From Methylocystaceae bacterium (GTDB lineage: Bacteria > Pseudomonadota > Alphaproteobacteria > Rhizobiales > Beijerinckiaceae), in NCBI GenBank assembly GCA_009773555.1, contig WSXZ01000042.1, positions 1 to 34,501 on the forward strand: a DNA stretch of 34,501 bases, in the 5' to 3' direction. The notes below the pieces were generated by a model, which saw only the letters and a list, made by a program, of their open reading frames with translations, was not told the DNA's origin and searched no databases. Positions 16,954 to 25,755 of this stretch are shown here, piece after piece. The translations under genes and the position numbers were made by a program. Positions within the stretch are counted from its first letter, which is position 1. Each line of letters begins with the position of its first letter.

Positions 16954-17586
16954 TCATCCCTTGCGGGCGCGGGCGAGCTCCACATTGTGCTGCATGCGCC
17001 GAACCATGAGCCGCATCAGGTAAAAGCCAAATTGCGGAGTCTGCGCCGCGAGCTGCAAGAGATCGTCATAGCGCACGCAAAGAAGCTCGACGTCGGTGGC
17101 GGCGACCGCGGTGGCGGTGCGGCGATTTTCATTGGTGAACATGCCCATCTCGCCAAAGAGCGTTCCGGGCTTCAGCGTGACGTCGGGCTCGCGCAGATGG
17201 ATCTCGCCGTGCACCAAGAGATAGGCTTCCTCGGACAGATCGCCGATGCGATGCAGGACGAAGCCTTCGGACAGCTTTATGGGCCGCATATAGGGACGCA
17301 GCCATTCGAAATCGAAATCCTCGGAGGCGGCGGCGCGAATGTCCTGGACGAGCCGCCGGATCTGTCGGAGCCGTACGATGTTGACCGGGACCAGAAAGGC
17401 GTTGAGCGCGAAGAGCGGGTAGAGACCCTTGAGAAAAAAATAGGCGGCGAACAGCGCATTGGCGAGGATCGCCGCGATCCGCAGCGGGATCATGGTGTTC
17501 GACACATAAACGAACACGCTCGCCGCCGCGGCGAGATAGCCGATGACTTCGATAATCAGACCGTTCAGCGTCGTGGGCAGCGTCAT
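16954..17586 (-). CDS. Membrane-anchored cyclic-nucleotide-binding protein, Popeye-like architecture
   Basis: This 210-residue protein has two parts. Residues about 8-70 hold three closely spaced hydrophobic helices (LIIEVIGYLAAAASVFVYV, IPLRIAAILANALFAAYFFL, LYPLFALNAFLVPVNIV). Residues about 90-200 form a cyclic-nucleotide-binding beta-barrel. The phosphate-binding cassette reads FGEMGMFTNENRRTATAVAA, with the key Glu and Arg both present, so nucleotide binding is plausible. There is no C-terminal helix-turn-helix, so it is not a Crp-type transcription factor. Three helices followed by a cNMP domain is the layout of Popeye-domain proteins. Output is unknown. It is divergent from the DUF2243 gene. 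Confidence 0.82.
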   Translation of the reverse strand: MTLPTTLNGLIIEVIGYLAAAASVFVYVSNTMIPLRIAAILANALFAAYFFLKGLYPLFALNAFLVPVNIVRLRQIRRLVQDIRAAASEDFDFEWLRPYMRPIKLSEGFVLHRIGDLSEEAYLLVHGEIHLREPDVTLKPGTLFGEMGMFTNENRRTATAVAATDVELLCVRYDDLLQLAAQTPQFGFYLMRLMVRRMQHNVELARARKG

Positions 17587-17711
17587 GGCGAGATCGCTCG
17601 GACTTCAGCTTCGCCCAACACCTTTAGCAGAAGACTTTGTGAAAATGCGAGGGCGGAACACGTCGCGGCCCCGGGCGTTGCAAAGGTCTACGGGGTGGAG
17701 CAGGAATCGCC

Positions 17712-18224
17712 ATGACGCAGTCAGCCAGCATTCGTCCCGCCCGCGCCCGGGGCGCCTTTCCGACCGCCGCCGCGATCATTCTTGGCGTGGGCCTTGGCAT
17801 CTTTTTTGACGGCATCGTTCTGCATCAACTCTTGCAGTGGCATCATCTGGTCAGCAACTGGAGCCCCGCCGGCACTGTCGAAGGCATGGAGTTCAACACC
17901 TATTGGGACGGGATGTTGCACAGTTTCGCTTATGTCTGCGTCGGCCTGGGACTGTTCCTTCTGTGGCGCGCCTCGCGCCGCGCCGGTTACATGTGGTCCG
18001 GCCGGCGCCTGGCGGGCGCGCTGCTGATCGGCTGGGGCGGTTTCAACCTCTACGATGGCGTCATCAACCATCTCGTCCTCGGCATCCACCACGTGAATGA
18101 ACGAGTCGATCGCGCCCAGTGGCCGATCTATGACGCGGGCTTCATCATCTGGGGCGCCGCGATGTTGCTGGCCGGCTTTCTGCTTCTGCGCGGCGGCAAG
18201 GCGGAGGCGGGGAGCGAGGTTTAG
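17712..18224 (+). CDS. DUF2243 membrane protein
   Basis: This is a 170-residue protein with about four membrane helices. It contains the family hallmark [20 protein letters not shown], then [46 protein letters not shown] and a terminal helix. Histidines clustered at the helix ends (HQ, HH, DG..H, HHVNE) suggest a metal or heme site, but this is unproven for the family. Function is unknown. ATG 17712 is preceded by GGAGCAGGAAT. It lies upstream of leuD on the same strand with an 85-bp gap. Confidence 0.87.
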   Translation: MTQSASIRPARARGAFPTAAAIILGVGLGIFFDGIVLHQLLQWHHLVSNWSPAGTVEGMEFNTYWDGMLHSFAYVCVGLGLFLLWRASRRAGYMWSGRRLAGALLIGWGGFNLYDGVINHLVLGIHHVNERVDRAQWPIYDAGFIIWGAAMLLAGFLLLRGGKAEAGSEV

Positions 18225-18309
18225 CGACCCCGCGCGCCTTCGCGCTTTGCCCTCGCTGCGGCGATTTGGTAAAGGGCGGGAGACTTCCTCGCGCCACACC
18301 GAAAGAAAC

Positions 18310-18915
18310 ATGGACAAATTCACCACGTTGACGGGCGTCGCGGCGCCGTTGCCGATCATGAACGTCGATACGGACATGATCATCCCCAAGCAATATCTCA
18401 AAACCATTCAGCGCACGGGCCTTGGCAAGGGCCTCTTTTCGGAGATGCGCTATCGCGACGACGGTTCCGAGAATCCCGATTTCGTCTTGAATCAGCCGGC
18501 CTACCGCAATGCGCGCATCCTCGTCGCCGGCGACAATTTCGGCTGCGGCTCGTCGCGCGAACACGCGCCCTGGGCGCTGCTCGACTTCGGGCTCCGCTGC
18601 ATCATTTCGACGAGTTTCGCCGATATTTTCTATAACAATTGCTTCAAGAACGGGATTTTGCCGATCGCGGTCAGCGAGGCCGAACTCGACAGGCTGATGG
18701 ACGACGCCAAGCGCGGCGCGAACGCCACCCTCACCGTCGACCTCGCCGCGCAGGAGATCCGCGGGCCGGACGGCGGCGTGATCACTTTCGACATCGACCC
18801 CTTTCGCAAGCACTGCCTGCTGAACGGGCTCGACGACATCGGTCTGACCCTCCAAAAAGCCGACAAGATCGACGACTACGAAAAGCAGGCTGCGGCGAAG
18901 CGCCCTTGGGCCTGA
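18310..18915 (+). CDS. leuD: 3-isopropylmalate dehydratase small subunit
   Basis: LeuD pairs with LeuC to isomerise 2-isopropylmalate to 3-isopropylmalate in leucine synthesis. The 201-residue protein shows [17 protein letters not shown], the substrate-recognition block [17 protein letters not shown], and [18 protein letters not shown], all canonical. ATG 18310 fits the known N-terminus ([15 protein letters not shown]) and follows GAAAGA. The partner leuC is not in the window; split leuC and leuD are common in Alphaproteobacteria. Confidence 0.96.
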   Translation: MDKFTTLTGVAAPLPIMNVDTDMIIPKQYLKTIQRTGLGKGLFSEMRYRDDGSENPDFVLNQPAYRNARILVAGDNFGCGSSREHAPWALLDFGLRCIISTSFADIFYNNCFKNGILPIAVSEAELDRLMDDAKRGANATLTVDLAAQEIRGPDGGVITFDIDPFRKHCLLNGLDDIGLTLQKADKIDDYEKQAAAKRPWA

Positions 18916-19039
18916 CAGCAACATTGGCGCCGCAGCCCGGCGCCGAGCTAATGTTTCCGAAGCGGCGTTTGGCGCCCCTGATGGGGCGGCGAGCGTCGCT
19001 TCCAACCGCTGGACGCCCAGAGCGACGGACAAGGCGCGC

Positions 19040-20026
19040 TTGAGTTATCTTTCCGCCCTTTCCATGCGTTTTCGCGCCGCCGGCCAGTCGCTGGCGCGGC
19101 TCGCTCACGACGTGAGGCGTTCGCGAAAGCCCGACGACATCGCGGAAGGCCAATGGCGTGACGCCCAAAACTTAGGCGCCGATTCCGACGAGGCGGCGCG
19201 CGACGCAAACTTCTGGGGACCCGCGCCGACAAACGAACAGGCTGAGCCGCCGCCGGCGTTCGAGCCCGGCTCCGCCTATCGGGAACCTGCCGGATTCGAT
19301 GGCCAGGGCCTGCTTTCCATTCATAATCTCGCGAAGTCCTACAAAGCGCGCCGTGTCGTCGAAGACGTCAGCCTGCATGTGGCGCGGGGCGAGGCGGTCG
19401 GGCTGCTGGGTCCCAACGGCGCCGGCAAAACCACTGTTTTCTATATGATCACAGGGCTGGTGAAGCCCGACAAGGGCATGATTTCGCTCGACGGCTATGA
19501 TGTGACGCCGCTGCCGATGTATCGCCGCGCGCGGCTCGGAATCGGCTATCTGCCGCAGGAGGCGTCGGTGTTCCGTGGCCTCTCGGTGGAGGACAATATC
19601 CGCGCCGTGCTGGAGATCACCCAGCCCGACGTCAAAAAGCGCGAGGAGGAGCTGGAGGCGCTTCTCGAAGAGTTCCGCCTCACCCGCATGCGCCACACGC
19701 CCGCCGTCGCGCTCTCCGGCGGCGAACGGCGTCGCTGCGAGATCGCCCGCGCGCTCGCCGGGCACCCCTCCTTCATGCTGCTCGACGAACCTTTCGCCGG
19801 CATTGATCCGATTGCGGTCGGCGGCATTCAGGACCTTGTGCGGCATTTGAAAGCGCGCGGCATTGGCGTGCTCATCACCGACCACAGCGTTCGCGAGACG
19901 CTGGGGCTCACCGACCGCGCCTACATTATCTACAACGGCCATGTGCTGACCGAAGGAACGCCTGACGAAATCGTCGCCAATCCCGACGTTCGGCGCATCT
20001 ATCTTGGCGAAGATTTCCGCATGTAG
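19040..20026 (+). CDS. lptB: LPS export ABC transporter ATP-binding protein
   Basis: LptB powers extraction of lipopolysaccharide from the inner membrane with LptFG and LptC. The ATPase core occupies residues about 91-328: Walker [10 protein letters not shown] (about 124-132), Q-loop [13 protein letters not shown], signature [16 protein letters not shown], Walker [14 protein letters not shown], and the switch His in [11 protein letters not shown]. The first 90 residues are a low-complexity extension not present in the E. coli protein. The chosen start is TTG 19040; an in-frame ATG at 19064 is equally possible, and a later start nearer the core cannot be excluded. Being followed by rpoN, hpf and ptsN is the conserved proteobacterial order. 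lptA, often directly upstream, is absent here; leuD takes its place. Confidence 0.92.
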   Translation: MSYLSALSMRFRAAGQSLARLAHDVRRSRKPDDIAEGQWRDAQNLGADSDEAARDANFWGPAPTNEQAEPPPAFEPGSAYREPAGFDGQGLLSIHNLAKSYKARRVVEDVSLHVARGEAVGLLGPNGAGKTTVFYMITGLVKPDKGMISLDGYDVTPLPMYRRARLGIGYLPQEASVFRGLSVEDNIRAVLEITQPDVKKREEELEALLEEFRLTRMRHTPAVALSGGERRRCEIARALAGHPSFMLLDEPFAGIDPIAVGGIQDLVRHLKARGIGVLITDHSVRETLGLTDRAYIIYNGHVLTEGTPDEIVANPDVRRIYLGEDFRM

Positions 20027-20255
20027 CGCCGCAGGCGCCGCTCGGCGGCGCCCCAGCCAACATTGATGCGACAGGGTCGTCTTCGCCCTGAGATATCGGG
20101 GCAGTTTGACGATCGAAGAAGGTTGATTAAGGCTTAGGCGATTTGCCCCGCCTCGCGCTGCTTTTTTGGCCCTAGGCGCGCTTAGGCGAAGTGATATAAG
20201 CAAGAACCGGGCCGCAGAGCGGCGGCCGATCGCGTATCGAGTGGGCCGAGCGACT

Positions 20256-21821
20256 ATGGCGATTTCCACCAAGTTGATGATGCGTCAGGGCCAAGCCCTG
20301 GTGATGACGCCGCAGCTGCTCCAGGCGATCAAGCTGCTGCAGTTTTCCAATTTGGAGCTTGCCGCCTTTTTGCATGATGAGCTCGAGCGCAATCCGCTGC
20401 TCGAAGCGCATGAAGGCGATGGCGGCGTCGACGCGGCCGATCCTTCCCAGGGCGCGGAGCCGAGCGCGGCGGAGCCCTTTGAAGGGCCGCAGGAGGGCGA
20501 CTGGGCGCAGCAGGATCTCGCCGTCGACTCGGCGACGCTCTCCGCCGATCTCGGAGCCGACATGAGCAACGCTTTTGAGCCCGAGGGTCCTTCGATCGGG
20601 GAGCGGGCGCGGGATGAAGCCCCTGACGGCGCCGGTCTGTCGGCGACCTCCTGGACCGGGGCCGCCGGCGGTGGGCCGGCTGACGGGGAAGCGCCCAATC
20701 TCGAAGCTTATGTCGCCGATCGGCAGAGCCTCCACGAGCATCTCGCCGAACAGCTCGCGCTCGCCTGCCCCGATCCGCGTCACAGGATCATCGGCCAGTC
20801 GATCATCGATGCGATCGATGAGAGCGGCTACCTGCGAGAGGAGCTTGCCGAGATCGCCGCGCGTCTCGAGGCGGACAGGGCGGAGGCCGAGCACATTCTG
20901 GCGACGATCCAGACCTTCGACCCTTCCGGCGTCGGCGCGCGCGATCTCGCGGAGTGTCTCGCGATCCAGCTTAAGGAGCGCGACCGCTATGATCCGGCGA
21001 TGCAAGCGTTCGTGGCCAATCTCCCGCTCGTCGCGCGCCGCGATTTTGCGCAACTCGCCAAGCTGTGCGGCGTCGACGATGAAGACATCGCCGACATGGC
21101 GGCGGAGCTGCGCCGGCTGGAGCCCAAGCCCGGCCGAGCGTTCGGCGGCGCCCCGATTCAGCCGCTTGTCGCCGACGTCATTGTTCGCGCCGCTTCGGAC
21201 GGCGCCTGGCATGTGGAGCTCAACGCCGACGCGCTGCCGCGAGTCTTGGTCAATCATAGTTATGCGGCGCAAGTCAGCGCCGTCGCCACCGGCCCCGCCG
21301 ACAAAAGCTTCATTTCGAGCTGCCTGCAGAACGCCAATTGGTTGACCAAGAGTCTCGAGCAGAGGGCACGCACTATTCTCCGCGTCGCTTCTGAAATCGT
21401 GCGATTGCAGGACGCCTTTCTCACGCATGGCGTCGAACATCTGCGTCCGCTGAATCTGCGCACGGTCGCCGATGCGATCGGCATGCATGAGTCGACGGTC
21501 TCGCGAGTGACGTCGAACAAATACATGATGACGCCGCGCGGCGTCTTCGAACTCAAATATTTCTTCTCCGCGTCGATCGCTACGACGAGCGGCGCCGCCG
21601 CGCATTCGGCCGAGGCGGTGCGCTTTCGCATCAAGCAGATGATCGATCGGGAAACGCCCGACGGCATCCTGTCGGACGACGCAATCGTCGAACGGCTGAA
21701 GGCGAGCGACATCGAAATCGCCCGGCGCACGGTCGCGAAATACCGCGACAGTTTGCGCATTCCATCCTCGGTCGATCGCCGCCGCGCCAAGCTTGCGCAG
21801 GCGCGCATGACCGCCCATTAA
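20256..21821 (+). CDS. rpoN: RNA polymerase sigma-54 factor
   Basis: RpoN directs polymerase to -24/-12 promoters and needs enhancer-binding ATPases to open them, typically for nitrogen metabolism. The 521-residue protein starts with the Gln/Leu-rich region I (QALVMTPQLLQAIKLLQFSNLEL, about 15-40). An acidic, variable region II follows (about 50-160), then the core-binding domain (about 160-350), the helix-turn-helix (LRTVADAIGMHESTVSRVTSNKYM) and the RpoN box ARRTVAKYRDSL at about 489-500. ATG 20256 gives the conserved MAISTKLMMRQ start. It lies 229 bp after lptB, so it may have its own promoter. Confidence 0.97.
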   Translation: MAISTKLMMRQGQALVMTPQLLQAIKLLQFSNLELAAFLHDELERNPLLEAHEGDGGVDAADPSQGAEPSAAEPFEGPQEGDWAQQDLAVDSATLSADLGADMSNAFEPEGPSIGERARDEAPDGAGLSATSWTGAAGGGPADGEAPNLEAYVADRQSLHEHLAEQLALACPDPRHRIIGQSIIDAIDESGYLREELAEIAARLEADRAEAEHILATIQTFDPSGVGARDLAECLAIQLKERDRYDPAMQAFVANLPLVARRDFAQLAKLCGVDDEDIADMAAELRRLEPKPGRAFGGAPIQPLVADVIVRAASDGAWHVELNADALPRVLVNHSYAAQVSAVATGPADKSFISSCLQNANWLTKSLEQRARTILRVASEIVRLQDAFLTHGVEHLRPLNLRTVADAIGMHESTVSRVTSNKYMMTPRGVFELKYFFSASIATTSGAAAHSAEAVRFRIKQMIDRETPDGILSDDAIVERLKASDIEIARRTVAKYRDSLRIPSSVDRRRAKLAQARMTAH

Positions 21822-22073
21822 TTGTCCTATGTCGTCCTTGGCTTGAAGCTTCGCCGGGAGTGAAGACTCCATTGACTTCGCACGCCGAGGCTTCTAACGC
21901 TGCGCGGAATTTCCGCTGTCTGGCGAGATGGCGGGCGATTCGCCGACCCCTCAGGCGGAGTTCCAGGGCGGATGGGGCGCATTGGGCGGTTGGTCTGACG
22001 GCGGCGCGGCAGGCGCGCGGCTGGCCCTTTCCGCGGCCGAAACTTCGCTCACAACGAAAGTTCGGATTGCAAA

Positions 22074-22667
22074 ATGTCTCTTAGGGTTTCCGGCAAGAAC
22101 ATCAACATTGGCGAAGCGCTTCGGGCTCATGTGACGCAGAGGCTGGAGACGGCCGCGGCGAAATATTTTGACGGCCGAGTCAGCGGCCACGTCACCATCT
22201 CGCCGGAGGGCTCGGGCTTTCGGGCCGACTGCAGCCTGCATCTCGCCTCAGGCATCGTGCTGCAGGCTGACGGCAGGGCGCAGGAGCCCTACGCCTCGTT
22301 CGATCAGGCGGCGGAACGCATCGAAAAGCGCCTGCGCCGCTACAAGAGCAGGCTCAAGAGCCATCACGAGCACGGCCACGGCGCGGGAGACGGCGCGCAG
22401 GCCGAGGTCGTCGCCTATCACGTGCTTGAGGCGCCCGATCAGGAAAATGAGGCGTCGGCGGAGTTCAGCCCCGCGATCATCGCCGAATCCACCACGCGGT
22501 TGCGCCGGCTGTCGGTTTCGGCGGCGGTGCTCGACCTCGACCTCACTGGCGCGCCGGTCGTGGTGTTCCGGCACGCCAACACCGGCCGCGTGAATGTCGT
22601 CTATCGGCGCGGCGATGAGAATATCGGCTGGATCGACACCCCCGAGTCGGAAGGCGACGCGCGCTGA
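22074..22667 (+). CDS. hpf: Ribosome hibernation promoting factor, long form
   Basis: The 197-residue protein has the N-terminal S30AE domain (SLRVSGKNINIGEALRAHVTQRLETAAAKYF through RIEKRLRRYKSRLK, about 2-100). This domain sits in the ribosome's mRNA/tRNA channel. A His-rich linker (SHHEHGHG) follows, then a C-terminal dimerisation domain (about 135-190: LSVSAAVLDLDLTGAPVVVFRHANTGRVNVVYRRGDENIGWID). Having both domains marks the long form that pairs 70S ribosomes into 100S dimers without Rmf. It lies between rpoN and ptsN as is usual. Confidence 0.95.
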   Translation: MSLRVSGKNINIGEALRAHVTQRLETAAAKYFDGRVSGHVTISPEGSGFRADCSLHLASGIVLQADGRAQEPYASFDQAAERIEKRLRRYKSRLKSHHEHGHGAGDGAQAEVVAYHVLEAPDQENEASAEFSPAIIAESTTRLRRLSVSAAVLDLDLTGAPVVVFRHANTGRVNVVYRRGDENIGWIDTPESEGDAR

Positions 22668-22834
22668 CGGCAAAACGTCGTGGGACGGCCATAATAACGG
22701 CCTCCTCGGCACGTATCTTGCCATTTTCCCACGTCCTTCGGGTTTTGGCGAAAATAGCGAGACGTTGAAATTTCAAGGATGGTCGGAGCCTTCCTCGGCC
22801 CTAGACCTCCCATGAGAAGCAGGATGAACGTCGC

Positions 22835-23299
22835 ATGCGGCCAACGGACTTGGTTTCGCCCGATTCGGTTTGCGCCTCGCTGAAGGCGACGACGAAGAAG
22901 CACCTTCTCCAGGAACTCAGCGAGAAGGCCGCGAAAATTTGCGGGCTTCCCGCGCGGGAGATCTTCGATGCGCTTCTTCATCGCGAGCGGCTGGGCTCGA
23001 CGGGAATTGGCGAAGGCATCGCCATTCCACACGGCAAGCTTGCGAAATTGAAGGGGATTTACGGGGTCTTCGGCCGGCTTGACCGTCCGGTCGACTTCGG
23101 CTCTCTCGACGGCGCGCCGGTCGATCTGGTTTTCATGATACTCACGCCCGAGAGTTCGGGCGCTGACCATCTCAAGGCGCTTGCCTGCGCGGCCCGCATG
23201 TTAAGGGAGCAAGGCCTCGTGGCGACGATACGCGGCACGCGTGACGACGACGCGCTGTATTCGCTGATCGCGCAGCGCTCGAAGCCATTCGCGGCATAG
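22835..23299 (+). CDS. ptsN: PTS IIA-like nitrogen regulatory protein
   Basis: EIIA-Ntr receives phosphate from NPr and regulates potassium transport, nitrogen and stress responses by protein contacts rather than sugar transport. The 154-residue protein has its phosphorylated residue His66 in GIGEGIAIPHGKL, followed by GVFGRLDRPVDFGSLDGAPVDLVFMILTPE, the typical IIA core. ATG 22835 has an AGGA site upstream; starts slightly upstream are out of conserved range. It is the last gene of the lptB-rpoN-hpf-ptsN set. Confidence 0.95.
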   Translation: MRPTDLVSPDSVCASLKATTKKHLLQELSEKAAKICGLPAREIFDALLHRERLGSTGIGEGIAIPHGKLAKLKGIYGVFGRLDRPVDFGSLDGAPVDLVFMILTPESSGADHLKALACAARMLREQGLVATIRGTRDDDALYSLIAQRSKPFAA

Positions 23300-23311
23300 T
23301 TGCGCCGCTCC

Positions 23312-23590
23312 TTAGAGCGGCGCGCTGCGTTTTTGGGCGCCGCCTCCATGGGAGGCATGTCCGCCTTTGCGGCCGGCTTCCGAAGCGAGCGCATGATCGC
23401 GCGAGAAGCTCCGCTTGGCCGGATTCACGCTTTGACCGCCCTTGCGCCCTGCCCGGGCCGCAAGATCGGGGTTCTGCGAGAAACTTCGTTTCTCGTCAGG
23501 AACGCTCTGGCCGCCCTTGCGTGCGATGGCCCGCTGCTTTTCGGGATCCATTGACGCAAAACCGCGACTGGATTTTTTATTCTCCTCCAT
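23312..23590 (-). CDS. KGG-repeat stress-associated protein
   Basis: This 92-residue hydrophilic, basic protein is made of repeats ending in KGG: RGFASMDPEKQRAIARKGGQSV, then KRSFSQNPDLAARAGRKGGQSV, then KRSFSRDHALASEAGRKGGHA. This is the stress-induced KGG motif family (B. subtilis GsiB, fungal Con-10). Members are intrinsically disordered and in Rhizobiales are typical targets of the general stress response. ATG 23588-23590 opens MEENKKSSRGF. It lies next to phyR-nepR-ecfG, supporting that assignment, and converges with ptsN with a gap of only 12 bp. Confidence 0.88.
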   Translation of the reverse strand: MEENKKSSRGFASMDPEKQRAIARKGGQSVPDEKRSFSQNPDLAARAGRKGGQSVNPAKRSFSRDHALASEAGRKGGHASHGGGAQKRSAPL

Positions 23591-23627
23591 GGGCCGCCTC
23601 TCGTGGTTTCCCAGCACCTTCGGCTAT

Positions 23628-23652
23628 AACTCGCCGGGTCGGCCAATGTTTC
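23628..23652 (-). promoter_or_regulatory. Possible weak EcfG-type promoter before the KGG gene
   Basis: Read on the minus strand, GAAAC is followed by 16 bases and AGTT, compared with the EcfG consensus GGAAC-N16/17-CGTT (one mismatch in each box). Its position, 38 bp before the start codon, fits a promoter. The match is weak and is supported mainly by the nature of the gene. Confidence 0.35.
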
Positions 23653-23746
23653 TGGGAGGCGGTGATTTATCTTCGCAGTCTCGAAGGATCCTTCCGTCGG
23701 GGCGGCGCGGGGTCAAAAAATCAATGTTTGCAATAGGATCAGAGAC

Positions 23747-24562
23747 TCACATGCCGACCCGCGGCGCGCTTTGTTCGCGGCGTCCGGCGCGGCGTTCGAA
23801 AAACAGCGCCTGACTGATGACGGCCTTCAGGCTTTCGACATTGAAGGGTTTGGCGATCAGAAAGGCCGGTTCGGGCGGCTCGCCGGTCAAAAACCGCTCA
23901 GGGTAGGCGGTGACGAAGATCACCGGGATGGACAGAGAGACGAGGATCTCGTTTACGGCGTCGAGCCCGGAACTGCCGTCCGCGAGCTGGATATCGGCGA
24001 GAATCAGTCCCGGGTTGCCTTCTTGGATGGCCGCCAGCGCCTCGGCGTGCGTGCGCGGCATGCCGACCACCCGATGTCCCAGCTCCTCGACGATGCTCCT
24101 CAGGTCATGGGCGATCAGGGGCTCGTCTTCGATAATCAGCACGTCGGTCGCGATCTGGTCGGCGATCTCGCCGTTTGCCGCCTCGATCAGGGCGCCAGCC
24201 TCGACCTCCGAAACCTTTAGAGTCTGACCAATCTGGTCGAGATCGAAGCCTTCCAGCGCCTGCAGCAAGAAGGCAATTCGCGGCTTCAGCGAAATCGCGT
24301 CGAGATTGCGTCGGCCGCTTTCCGCCAGCGCGCCGGAGCGGTCGGTGTGGGCGTTAATCGGCGACGCCGCCCAGACGTCAAGGAACAGACGATATACAGC
24401 GATGCGCAGGTCCTCGGAATCTGTAATGCGTCTTGGTTCCGCGACAACGGTTTCTAGAGTGGCCAGCACATAGGCGTCGCCACCCTCGCGATCGCCGACC
24501 AAGGCACGCGCAAAACGTCTCAAATAGGGAATATGCGCTGAAATTTCCTTTGACGCCGACAT
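23747..24562 (-). CDS. phyR: General stress response regulator PhyR
   Basis: PhyR is an anti-anti-sigma factor: once phosphorylated, its sigma-like domain captures NepR and releases EcfG. The 271-residue protein has the sigma-like domain at about 1-135 (ISAHIPYLRRFARALVG, then LDQIGQTLKVSEVEAGALIE) and a receiver domain at about 139-258. The receiver has acidic IEDEP, phosphoacceptor Asp190 in LILADIQLADGSSG, Thr in VTAYPE and Lys in IAKPF. Asp190 matches the numbering in Methylobacterium PhyR. It is divergent from nepR-ecfG, the classical layout. ATG 24560-24562 fits the conserved N-terminus. Confidence 0.96.
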   Translation of the reverse strand: MSASKEISAHIPYLRRFARALVGDREGGDAYVLATLETVVAEPRRITDSEDLRIAVYRLFLDVWAASPINAHTDRSGALAESGRRNLDAISLKPRIAFLLQALEGFDLDQIGQTLKVSEVEAGALIEAANGEIADQIATDVLIIEDEPLIAHDLRSIVEELGHRVVGMPRTHAEALAAIQEGNPGLILADIQLADGSSGLDAVNEILVSLSIPVIFVTAYPERFLTGEPPEPAFLIAKPFNVESLKAVISQALFFERRAGRREQSAPRVGM

Positions 24563-24662
24563 GTCTTACAACTCCAGCAGCATCTAGCCTCGCGGAGGAG
24601 AGGAGTGCGGGCTAAGCAGATTCAAAACTTGGACAATACGTCAAAACTGCTCGGCATTTTAG

Positions 24663-24687
24663 GGAACCAATCCTTCAGCGGTGCGTT
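24663..24687 (+). promoter_or_regulatory. EcfG-dependent promoter of nepR-ecfG
   Basis: GGAAC (24663-24667) and CGTT (24684-24687) are separated by exactly 16 bases, a full match to the alphaproteobacterial general stress promoter GGAAC-N16/17-CGTT. It lies in the phyR-nepR divergent gap, pointing to nepR. It implies positive autoregulation by EcfG, with transcription starting near 24694. Confidence 0.88.
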
Positions 24688-24885
24688 TTGCCTATCGTCC
24701 TTGCGGCGCAGTATAACGCGGCGGCTCCAGAAATCATGCATATTAAAATAGAGGGCTCCATGGGGAATAAGAATCCGGAGAATATAGTTGCGCGCGCGAA
24801 AGCAGACGACGACGCTTTCGCAGGCGACGGGCGGTATTCTTCCAAACCAGGCCCTCGAAGGGTGGAGACGTTTGCAGGGTGGGTG

Positions 24886-25128
24886 ATGACACGTGACGAA
24901 TTCGGCGATCGTCGCCGAGGAGTAGGGGAGGCGCGCTGCGGCGCGCAGCCGGTCCTGCGACAGCGGCCGGTGGAATTCCAGGACTCGATCGGAAAGGAGC
25001 TTCGCCATCTCTACGACGATGTCGCGGCTCAACCGGTTCCCGATCGGTTTCTGAAACTTTTGAACCAACTCGAAACGAATGTGCTATCCTCCCCGGCGAC
25101 ATCAAGCGCGCCGAGGAAGAGTGAGTGA
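24886..25128 (+). CDS. nepR: Anti-sigma factor NepR
   Basis: NepR binds EcfG under non-stress conditions and is removed by phosphorylated PhyR. The conserved core is plain: IGKELRHLYDDVAAQPVPDRFLKLLNQLE. The start is uncertain. ATG 24886 (GGGTGGGTG upstream) gives 80 residues, close to the family's usual 55-80. ATG 24760 (GAGGG site) or ATG 24736 would give about 122 or 130 residues with a non-conserved leader. A TTG at 24688 lies before the expected transcription start and is excluded. The TGA overlaps the GTG of ecfG by 4 nt, so the two are translationally coupled, keeping anti-sigma and sigma in proportion. Confidence 0.88.
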   Translation: MTRDEFGDRRRGVGEARCGAQPVLRQRPVEFQDSIGKELRHLYDDVAAQPVPDRFLKLLNQLETNVLSSPATSSAPRKSE

Positions 25129-25694
25129 AGGCAAGCGAAGAAGCGCATTTAGCAGGACAGGGACTAAAGGCTGATCTGATCTCAGCCATCCCGAGCTTGC
25201 GCGCCTTCGCGGTGTCGATTTGCGGAAACTCCGATCGCGCTGACGACCTGGTTCAGGAAACATTGGTCAAGGCTTGGGGCAGCCTCGCGACGTTTTCGGA
25301 AGGCACCAATCTCACCGCCTGGCTGTTCACGATTCTGCGCAACATCTACTACAGCGAATTTCGCAAGCGCCGACGCGAGGCTCCAGATCCCGACGGTCTG
25401 ATCGCCGGACGATTGGTCGCGCCGGACTCGCAGCACGCGCATATGGATTTTCTCGACTTCCGCGACGCGATGCAAAAATTGCCGCTCGATCAGCGCGAAG
25501 CGCTGATCCTGGTCGGCGCGTCCGGCATGTCATATGAGGAAGCTGCTCAAATCTGCGGCTGCGCGCCGGGCACGATGAAGAGCCGGGTGAACCGCGCCCG
25601 CAATCGGCTCTCCGAGCTGATGTCGGCGCCGCCGACCGCCGAGCCGCGCGAATGGTCCTCGGCCGAGGAGCTCTCCGCAGCCACGCGCGATTGA
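25125..25694 (+). CDS. ecfG: General stress ECF sigma factor EcfG
   Basis: This is a 189-residue ECF15-type sigma factor. Region 2 spans about 20-85 ([28 protein letters not shown] and [18 protein letters not shown]). Region 4 spans about 115-165 ([44 protein letters not shown]), the classic EcfG wording. The start is a GTG overlapping the nepR stop in a GTGA junction. It recruits polymerase to GGAAC/CGTT promoters such as the one upstream of its own operon. No sensor kinase gene follows. Confidence 0.96.
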   Translation: MKASEEAHLAGQGLKADLISAIPSLRAFAVSICGNSDRADDLVQETLVKAWGSLATFSEGTNLTAWLFTILRNIYYSEFRKRRREAPDPDGLIAGRLVAPDSQHAHMDFLDFRDAMQKLPLDQREALILVGASGMSYEEAAQICGCAPGTMKSRVNRARNRLSELMSAPPTAEPREWSSAEELSAATRD

Positions 25695-25755
25695 ACGCTA
25701 CTCGGAAATGCCGCATAGGGAAGCGCGAAACGCGCCTTTTCATGCGAGCCATCCG

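Noticed and set aside
16597-16957. Minus-strand frames with MAGTSPAMT-like peptides
   Set aside because: These peptides are translations of the palindromic repeat at 16822-16930, not genes.
19172-20272. 366-codon minus-strand frame opposite lptB
   Set aside because: Antisense to a clear ABC ATPase; no recognisable domain.
20172-21872. 566-codon minus-strand open frame opposite rpoN
   Set aside because: It mirrors rpoN exactly, has no family features and arises from GC-rich codon bias; rpoN is unmistakable.
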